DNA of 10,932 bases from Chloroflexota bacterium (GTDB lineage Bacteria; Chloroflexota; Anaerolineae; Caldilineales; Caldilineaceae). Location of the stretch: NCBI GenBank assembly GCA_003577005.1, contig QEUW01000460.1, positions 1-10,932 of the forward strand, given 5' to 3'. The notes under the pieces were generated by a model that saw only the letters and a list, made by a program, of their open reading frames with translations, was not told the DNA's origin and searched no databases. Positions 5,583-10,932 of this stretch are shown one piece after another; the stretch's first letter is position 1, and the number at the start of each line of letters is the position of its first letter. A program made the translations under genes and the position numbers.

Positions 5583-6623
5583 TCAGCAGGGATGAGAGAC
5601 GTTTTGAGTGAAAAGCGTATCTTCTCGGAAATTCGTGGTAAACTGCCAGACCTCCGCAAAGAGGCCAGAAAATCTTGATATGGTGTTGCGCCCTTCCAGA
5701 TAACGATGCGCCTCGGCAGCCTCGGCGAGGGGGAAACGACGGTCGATCCGCACCTTCAGCGTGCCCTCTTTCATCCAGGTGAAGAGGTCGTTGGCGCGGC
5801 CCAACAGTTCCTCACGTGTCAGTGTATACGCACCCAGGGTAGGCCGGGTCAGATAGAGCGAGCCCTTCTGGTTGAGCACCTGCGGGTCCAGGGGTGGCAC
5901 CCGGCCGCTGGCCTGGCCAAAGAGCACCATATAGCCGCGCGGGCGCAAACAGTTGAGGCTCTTATCAAAAGTATCTTTGCCAACCGAATCGTAGACCACA
6001 TCCACGCCCGTGCCCTTGGTGAGCCGTTTGACTTCGTCCTCGAAATCCACTTTGGTATAGACAATGGTTTCGTCGGCGCCGGCCTCTTTAGCGAGAGCAG
6101 CTTTCTCCTCGGTTCCCACTGTGCCGATGACGTGGGCGCAGCGGATCTTGGCAATCTGAACCAGCAGCGCACCCGTACCGCCGGCCGCCGCATGGATGAG
6201 ACAGGTGTCACCCGCCTTGAGCGGATAGGTGCTGACGGCAAGATAATGAGCGGTCATTCCCTGGAGCAATACTGCCGCGGCTGCATCTAGCTCCACATCG
6301 GCTGGCACCGGCACCGCTTTTGCCGCCTGAACACAAGCATATTCGGCGTAGGAACCTTGCGCCTGGGCCCATGCCACCTGGTCACCGACCTTGAACTCTG
6401 TCACACCCTCTCCCACCTTGTCCACCACGCCTGCGCCATCCTGACCCAGGGTGAAGGGCCGTTCGAGAGGATACCAACCCTGGCGATGGTAGGTGTCGAT
6501 AAAATTGAGACCGGCCGCAGCCACCTTCACCCGAATCTCACCGGCCCCCGGTTCGGGCGCCAGCACATCCTCATAGCGGAGGACACTTGGGTCGCCAAAT
6601 TCATGGACGCGCACTGCTTTCAT
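5583..6623 (-). CDS. NADPH:quinone reductase / zeta-crystallin-like MDR oxidoreductase
   Basis: The 346-residue product is a medium-chain dehydrogenase/reductase of the quinone oxidoreductase group. It begins [20 protein letters not shown], has a GroES-like domain ([30 protein letters not shown], about 38-67) and a Rossmann domain with the NADPH loop [16 protein letters not shown] (about 144-159). Zinc-binding cysteines of alcohol dehydrogenases are absent, as expected for this group. It probably transfers electrons from NADPH to quinones in the cytosol. The start ATG 6623 has GAGGAG six nt upstream; a longer frame to 6734 runs through repeat DNA and is rejected. The end is odd: family members finish near EGR-x-x-G-K-I/V-x-L a few residues later, but after EGRNTI (310-315) this one has an unrelated tail of about 30 residues. 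Confidence 0.88.
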   Translation of the reverse strand: MKAVRVHEFGDPSVLRYEDVLAPEPGAGEIRVKVAAAGLNFIDTYHRQGWYPLERPFTLGQDGAGVVDKVGEGVTEFKVGDQVAWAQAQGSYAEYACVQAAKAVPVPADVELDAAAAVLLQGMTAHYLAVSTYPLKAGDTCLIHAAAGGTGALLVQIAKIRCAHVIGTVGTEEKAALAKEAGADETIVYTKVDFEDEVKRLTKGTGVDVVYDSVGKDTFDKSLNCLRPRGYMVLFGQASGRVPPLDPQVLNQKGSLYLTRPTLGAYTLTREELLGRANDLFTWMKEGTLKVRIDRRFPLAEAAEAHRYLEGRNTISRFSGLFAEVWQFTTNFREDTLFTQNVSHPC

Positions 6624-6675
6624 GGCTATCTCCTCGGAATTGATGTCGCTATATTTTTGAAAGCAAGAACTGAAA

Positions 6676-6767
6676 ATTGGTAATTCGTAATCGGTAATCG
6701 GTAAGTAGTAATGACTCATCCCCCACGGAAGCACAATTACCGATTACCGATTACCACTTACCGATTA
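6676..6767. repeat. Inverted arrays of a GGTAATC-type 7-mer
   Basis: On the left (6676-6711) a GGTAAT/TCGGTAA unit recurs in steps of about 7 bp; on the right (6735-6767) its reverse complement ATTACCG recurs (ATTACCGATTACCGATTACC). The two arms are imperfect inverted copies around a GC-rich centre (about 6712-6734). The right arm ends on the stop codon of the epimerase gene. No gene is evident between 6624 and 6764. This looks like a dispersed intergenic tandem repeat; its hairpin could end transcription. Confidence 0.75.
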
Positions 6768-7772
6768 GGATTCCTTCTTCCCAGGCCAGGCCCGCTCATA
6801 CGCCGCCAGAATCTGGTCTTGGAGCGCGTCATGTTTTTCATCGATCACCTGGCGGGCCGGGTCGGCGTCGTACCAGGCGACGACCTCGCGCGCACCCTGG
6901 GCATAGGGAATAGTGCAGGCAAAATCGGGCACGACGCGCTTGATCTTGGTGTTGTCAAAGACCATACTGTTGGTCTTGTCGCCGATCAGGCTGGCGCCCC
7001 ACACCTCGTCGTAGGCGTTGATCAGATCGGACGGGACGTGAACCAGGCGCGGCTGGGCTACGCCCGCGGCGTGCGCCACCATTTCGTAGATCTGGTTCCA
7101 GGTCAACCATTCGTCCGACGTGATATGGAAGGCCTCGCCAATAGTCCGGTTGTTGCCCAGCAGCCCCACAAATCCTTTGGCGAAATCACGGTGGTGGGTG
7201 AGCACCCAGAGCGAAGAACCGTCCCCGTGGACGATAACGGGTTTGCCTTTGCGCATCCGGTCCACGATAGTCCACCCGCCGGTGAAAGGGAGCAAGGTCT
7301 TATCATAGGTATGCGAGGGACGAACGATGGTGATGGGAAACTTGTTCTTGCGGTACTCGTCCACCAGCCGTTCTTCACAGGCGATCTTGTTGCGCGAGTA
7401 GAGCCAATAGGGATTGTCCAAGGGGGTCGATTCGGTAGCCGGCAGATAGACGGGTGGCGTCTGGTAGGCTGAGGCCGAACTGATAAAGATGTACTGGCCG
7501 GTGCGACCGCGGAAGAGTTCGATGTCCGTCTCAACCTGTTCTGGCAGATAGGCGATCCAGTCCACCACTACGTCAAAGGTGTGGCCATCGAGTGCCGCTC
7601 TGGTCGCCGCAGGGTCGCGGATGTCGGCGTGGATCTGGTGGACGCCGGGCGGGGCGGGGCGGGCCTCCGTCTGCCCGCGGTTGAGAAAATAGAGTTCGGT
7701 CCCACGTTCGACGGCCAGGGCTGCGCAGGCCGAACTGATCTTGCCCGTGCCGCCAATAAAGAGGACTTTCAT
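6765..7772 (-). CDS. NAD-dependent epimerase/dehydratase, CSP41-like atypical SDR
   Basis: The 335-residue protein starts MKVLFIGGTGKISSACAALA, a Rossmann N-terminus with the GGTGxIS dinucleotide motif, followed by LNRGQ (about 30-34), DWIAY (71-75) and SSASAY (98-103). The catalytic pair is YSRNK (Tyr125, Lys129), the usual Y-x-x-x-K of extended SDRs. Later segments VRPSHTYD and VHGDGSSLWVLTHHRDFAKGFVGLL place it with the atypical SDRs related to plant CSP41 and bacterial NDP-sugar epimerases. The true substrate is unknown; a nucleotide sugar is a guess. The start ATG 7772 has AAGGAG about 10 nt upstream. It has its own long leader (7773-8033), so it is probably transcribed separately from nagA. 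Length is normal for the group and no defect was seen. Confidence 0.85.
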   Translation of the reverse strand: MKVLFIGGTGKISSACAALAVERGTELYFLNRGQTEARPAPPGVHQIHADIRDPAATRAALDGHTFDVVVDWIAYLPEQVETDIELFRGRTGQYIFISSASAYQTPPVYLPATESTPLDNPYWLYSRNKIACEERLVDEYRKNKFPITIVRPSHTYDKTLLPFTGGWTIVDRMRKGKPVIVHGDGSSLWVLTHHRDFAKGFVGLLGNNRTIGEAFHITSDEWLTWNQIYEMVAHAAGVAQPRLVHVPSDLINAYDEVWGASLIGDKTNSMVFDNTKIKRVVPDFACTIPYAQGAREVVAWYDADPARQVIDEKHDALQDQILAAYERAWPGKKES

Positions 7773-7986
7773 GAGCGCTGTTCTCCTTGTTCAGGGGTGC
7801 GATGGCTTGCGAGCAAGATATTGGAGCTTGCTCACGAGCATTGGGTGAAAAAGTTCTCAGGCTCCTCGCAAAAGGGCGAGCAATCGTAGCAGCTTGCTAA
7901 CAAGAACACCGTACAGGGAATTTCGGTGAGTTGTGCCGCCAGACCTGGAATGCCAGTATACCATTGTAGCCGGATTTGGCAATCCG
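7773..7986 (-). promoter_or_regulatory. Candidate promoter and structured leader of the epimerase gene
   Basis: Reading leftward, TTGCCA (7982-7977) and TATACT (7960-7955) stand 16 bp apart. The -35 is inside a small hairpin CGGATT/AATCCG (7971-7976, 7981-7986). Transcription from here would give a leader of about 175 nt rich in GAGCAAG/AGCTTGCT words: 7811-7817 pairs with 7827-7833, and further copies lie near 7805 and 7891. No known riboswitch or T-box signature was recognised. The 261-bp gap 7773-8033 holds no credible gene. Confidence 0.4.
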
Positions 7987-8033
7987 TAAGCAAGGAGTCA
8001 CTTGCATACAAGCCTACCGCACAGCACAACCAC

Positions 8034-9254
8034 TCAACGGCTGCGCAGGCGTTCTTGTTCGCGCAGATAGGCTACGGCACCGCCGACCACGGTAGCCACA
8101 ACACCCAATTGCTCATCGAGCACTACGAGGTCAGCGCGATGCCCTGGCGCCAGCGAGCCAATCTCGTGTCCCTGCCCAATCGAGCAGGCCGGTGTGCGGC
8201 TTGTTACCGGCCACGCGCCGGCCAGCGAATAACCCGTAGCGGCCATAAAATTGCGCAATGCCTGCTCCATTGTCAGGATGCTGCCCGCCAGTGTACCGTC
8301 GGCCAGGCGGCACGCTCCGTTCGCAACAGTGACAGGCTGGCCGGCAAGATCGTATTGACCCGGCCCCATCCCGGCGGCGCGCATGGCGTCGGTGATGAGA
8401 ACGGTGCGGTCGGCCCCCTTACAGCGGGCGAGAATTTTGATACCGGCGGGATGAACGTGGATGTTGTCGGCGATGAGTTGTGCGTAGAGATCATCGTGGC
8501 TGAGCACTGCACCGAGCGTGCCGGGGCGCCGGTGGTGCAGGCCGCTCATAGCGTTGTAGGTATGGGTGGCCTGGTTGACACCCAGTTCGACGGCGGCCAG
8601 GCACTCTTCATAAGTGGCGTTGGTGTGGCCGAGAACGACGGTGATCTCCTGGCTGCGGGCAGTGCGGATCAGCGAATCGGCGCCGGGAACTTCGGGCGCA
8701 AGCGTAATCATGCGGATGGGGCCCGCTGCTGCCAACTCGTCAAACTCCACCAGGTTGGGCGGGCGTATGGCTGTGGCCGGCTGCGCCCCAGGAAAGCGTG
8801 GGCTAATGTATGGCCCCTCCAGGTGGACCCCCAGCAGGCGCGCACCATCTTGTGGGCGGGAGCAGTAGGCAGCGACCGTTTTTACAGCCGCCAGCGTAGC
8901 GGTATGGGGTGCGGTCATCGTGGTGGCTAGAAAAGAGGTGACACCACAGGTCACGAGAAAGCGCGCCATCGTTGCCAACCCTTCGTCGCTGGCATCCATC
9001 ACGTCTGCCCCGGCGGCGCCGTGAATATGAACATCGACAAAGCCGGGCAGCACAAAACAATCGCTGGCATCCAGGGTCAGAGCCGCGTCATCTGCTTGGG
9101 GTGTGATGGCTGCAATCTGTCCCTCTTTCGCAATGAGGTCGGCAATCACAAAACCGTCGACCGCTTCTTGTCTCTGAGCGATCTCTGCGGCGGGGACGAA
9201 TTGTGCTGGAAGCTGTCCATGACGGACGGTGAGGTGGGTCTTGGGGCTCGTCAT
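8034..9254 (-). CDS. nagA: N-acetylglucosamine-6-phosphate deacetylase
   Basis: The 406-residue product hydrolyses GlcNAc-6-phosphate to glucosamine-6-phosphate and acetate in cytosolic amino-sugar use and cell-wall recycling. Family motifs are in order: PGFVDVHIHG (70-79, metal-site histidines 76 and 78), HLEGPYI (144-150, metal ligand Glu146), LGHTNA (208-213, His210), THTYNAMSGLHHRRPG (230-245, His231) and ITDAM (287-291, catalytic Asp289), then LADGTLAGS (317-325). It belongs to the amidohydrolase superfamily and length fits NagA (about 380-410). The start ATG 9254 has GAGGG about 7 nt upstream and follows the kinase stop codon by 16 nt, so the two are probably cotranscribed. No nagB or GlcNAc transporter is in the window. 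All recognised key residues are present, so it should be active. Confidence 0.95.
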   Translation of the reverse strand: MTSPKTHLTVRHGQLPAQFVPAAEIAQRQEAVDGFVIADLIAKEGQIAAITPQADDAALTLDASDCFVLPGFVDVHIHGAAGADVMDASDEGLATMARFLVTCGVTSFLATTMTAPHTATLAAVKTVAAYCSRPQDGARLLGVHLEGPYISPRFPGAQPATAIRPPNLVEFDELAAAGPIRMITLAPEVPGADSLIRTARSQEITVVLGHTNATYEECLAAVELGVNQATHTYNAMSGLHHRRPGTLGAVLSHDDLYAQLIADNIHVHPAGIKILARCKGADRTVLITDAMRAAGMGPGQYDLAGQPVTVANGACRLADGTLAGSILTMEQALRNFMAATGYSLAGAWPVTSRTPACSIGQGHEIGSLAPGHRADLVVLDEQLGVVATVVGGAVAYLREQERLRSR

Positions 9255-9270
9255 CTGGTCACCCTCACTG

Positions 9271-10431
9271 CTACACTGCCGGCAGTTTGGTTGTGGGGTC
9301 TTCTACGTCGGCGGCGGTGGTGGAGAGCGGTAACCACAGGGTAAAGACGCTCCCCTTGCCAAAAATACTCTTGATTTCCAGGCTGCCGCCGTGCAACTTG
9401 GCAACATGGCGCACGAGAGCCAAGCTCAGACCGGCGCCTGGTGTCGTGCGATTCTCGCGGTCGGGTTGCTCAAATGGGCGCGCCAGCGTCTTTACCTGCT
9501 CCGGTGTCATGCCGATGCCTTCGTCCTCGATGCGAAAACCGACATAGGGAGCAAGCCACTCGATCGAGAGCCGGAGTGTCTTGGACTCAGGGCGACTGTA
9601 GCGCACAGCATTATCGACCAGCCGGCGCAACGCCTCGCCGACGAGTTGGGCATTGACATTGACCACCAGATGACTATGTTGGTCGTTGACCACAGCCTGT
9701 AGATTCGCCTCGTGGAGAGTGGCTTCGGCGCCCTGTAGCGCCAGGGACCAGAGCGTAGCGGCGCTGACATCGCTGAGATCTTCGGCATTCAGGGTATACA
9801 CTTGCAGCTCGGCCAGCAACAGAAAACTTTCAATGAGACGTTGCAGGCGCTTGCCGCCATCCAGGATAGCAGATAGCGAGCTGCGTAGCTCCTCGCGGTC
9901 GAACCCGCTCTCGATAGCTTCCAACAGATATTCGGCATAGCCGAGGACAAAGGTGAGGGGCGTGCGGAACTCATGCTGAATCACGCTGACAATCCGGTTG
10001 CGCAGCGCATCCATCTCCTGCTGCATCTCCTCGCGCACAGCCTGCTGGCGGCGGAGAGCGTTTTTGATGGCGACCACCAGGCTTTCGCTGTCGATGGGCT
10101 TAGTGAGATAATCTTCTACGCCGATCTCGCGCGCCAGCCGTTGGTCGGCCGGGGAAGTGCGGGCAGTCAGAAAGATAAAGGGGAGGGTGCGCAACTGCGG
10201 GTCGGCGCGCGTGTGGCGGAGAAAGGTGTACCCGTCCATTTCGGGCATCATAATATCGCACAAGATGACATCGGGCCGGTTGTTTTCGAGCCAGGCCAAT
10301 GCCAGCGCGCCATTGGCAAACGATTCTACCTCAAAGTTAAACGAGCGCAGTGTTTCGCTGATCGCCATGTTCAGGTGTGGATCATCTTCGACCACCTGGA
10401 TCAATGCGTTTGATTGTCTCTCCGTGGACAT
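9271..10431 (-). CDS. Receiver-histidine kinase (REC-HisKA-HATPase) signalling protein
   Basis: The 386-residue protein opens with a receiver domain: acidic pair EDD (15-17), phosphoacceptor Asp59 in CDIMMPEMDGY, Thr89 and Lys111 in LTKP. A linker helix (about 120-146) leads to a HisKA dimerisation domain with His153 in IQHEFRTPL. The HATPase_c domain has the N-box Asn274 (RRLVDNAVRYS), G1 box DEGIGM (302-307) and G2 box PGAGLSLALV. There is no transmembrane segment or periplasmic sensor, so it is soluble and probably takes its phosphate or signal from another kinase. ATG 10431 has GAGGG about 6 nt upstream; an in-frame TTG at 10467 is less likely. Its output partner is not in the window. nagA follows after 16 nt. 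Confidence 0.9.
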   Translation of the reverse strand: MSTERQSNALIQVVEDDPHLNMAISETLRSFNFEVESFANGALALAWLENNRPDVILCDIMMPEMDGYTFLRHTRADPQLRTLPFIFLTARTSPADQRLAREIGVEDYLTKPIDSESLVVAIKNALRRQQAVREEMQQEMDALRNRIVSVIQHEFRTPLTFVLGYAEYLLEAIESGFDREELRSSLSAILDGGKRLQRLIESFLLLAELQVYTLNAEDLSDVSAATLWSLALQGAEATLHEANLQAVVNDQHSHLVVNVNAQLVGEALRRLVDNAVRYSRPESKTLRLSIEWLAPYVGFRIEDEGIGMTPEQVKTLARPFEQPDRENRTTPGAGLSLALVRHVAKLHGGSLEIKSIFGKGSVFTLWLPLSTTAADVEDPTTKLPAV

Positions 10432-10575
10432 GCCAACCCTCAGTATATACCGCAACCGCGACCTCAAGCGCTGCTGACACTTGTTCTCGCACCGGAGAGA
10501 AGCGAGGCTTTTGTTATCCGTTCAGCAATGTTTTACCAGAGAAAAAGGTTCGTCTCTGGCGCAATGTCAGCGGGC

Positions 10576-10932
10576 CTAGGATGCACTGGCTGCTTCACGC
10601 ACCGGTTTGAGCACTGTCACTCCCAACGGGGGCAGGCTGAGTGGCGCCGAAAACGCACAACTCTGCCAGGGGATCGCTTCGGCCTGGATCAGCGTCTCGT
10701 TGCGTACGCCGCTGCCGCCAAACTGTGTCCAGTCGCTGTTGAGGATTTCGCAGTAGCGCGCCGCCAGGGGTAGACCGACTCGATACCCCAACCGCGGCAC
10801 CGGTGTAAAGTTGCAGACAAAGACGAGCAGATCGCTTGGGTCTGCGGCGCGTCGATAGAAACTGATGATCGACTGGGCCGCATCGCTCAGGTCGATCCAC
10901 TGGAAGCCTTCCCAACTGGTGTCCACTTCAAA
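10576..10932 (-). CDS. glgB: 1,4-alpha-glucan branching enzyme, C-terminal part (partial)
   Basis: The gene enters from the right edge and its last 118 codons are visible, ending at TAG 10578-10576. [59 protein letters not shown], and [12 protein letters not shown] match the C-terminal beta-sandwich of GlgB (family pattern FxWID-x-x-D-x-x-x-[17 protein letters not shown], E-x-LNTD-x-x-x-YGGS, LPPLA). GlgB makes alpha-1,6 branches in glycogen. The catalytic (alpha/beta)8 barrel is outside the window. A 144-bp gap separates it from the kinase; a weak hairpin CCAGAGA/TCTCTGG lies there without a convincing T-run, so whether transcription continues is open. Confidence 0.9.
   Translation of the reverse strand, partial: FEVDTSWEGFQWIDLSDAAQSIISFYRRAADPSDLLVFVCNFTPVPRLGYRVGLPLAARYCEILNSDWTQFGGSGVRNETLIQAEAIPWQSCAFSAPLSLPPLGVTVLKPVREAASAS

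Noticed and set aside
6711..7472. 253-codon open frame on the plus strand
   Set aside because: It starts inside the 7-mer repeat and then runs antisense to the epimerase gene; no domain is visible.
7926..8930. 334-codon open frame on the plus strand
   Set aside because: It lies opposite nagA, whose catalytic motifs are all present; the plus frame has no recognisable domain.
10432..10575. Promoter for the kinase (TTGAGG and TATACT-like words)
   Set aside because: The spacing is about 14 bp and the -10 word is only 10 nt from the start codon, so the match is weak.

Overview
The window looks like a piece of a moderately GC-rich bacterial chromosome, most likely Chloroflexota. This rests on gene content and style (Pro/Thr-rich linkers after lipoprotein signals, beta-propeller/golvesin surface proteins, many intergenic palindromes and A/T/G 7-mer tandem repeats) and not on a phylogenetic marker. 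No rRNA, tRNA, CRISPR, transposase or phage gene was recognised. I do not see a clearly new multi-gene system; the oddities are local.

Layout: the left part (1-4124) is transcribed rightward and the right part (4263-10932) leftward, so the two meet tail to tail at about 4125-4262. On the left are the last 46 codons of a LuxR-type regulator, a 64-nt inverted-repeat structure, a membrane-anchored TolB-like propeller plus golvesin-domain protein broken by apparent -1 frameshifts, a 270-bp intergenic stretch full of hairpins, and a two-domain secreted lipoprotein of unknown function.

On the right, reading leftward: the C-terminal end of a glycogen branching enzyme (glgB) at the window edge; a receiver-histidine kinase protein and N-acetylglucosamine-6-phosphate deacetylase (nagA) separated by 16 nt; a CSP41-like NAD-dependent epimerase/dehydratase behind a long leader; an MDR-family quinone oxidoreductase with an odd C-terminus; and an arsenic cassette arsR-arsM. 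The arsR promoter is near consensus (TTGACA-N16-TATAAT) with a palindrome over the -10, and a second strong palindrome precedes arsM.

How the genes work together: the clearest functional unit is arsR-arsM, an arsenite-sensing repressor and an arsenite S-adenosylmethionine methyltransferase. The kinase and nagA are tightly spaced and probably cotranscribed; with glgB just upstream this hints at a carbohydrate/cell-wall sugar context, but the kinase's target is unknown. The other genes are single units separated by repeat-bearing spacers.
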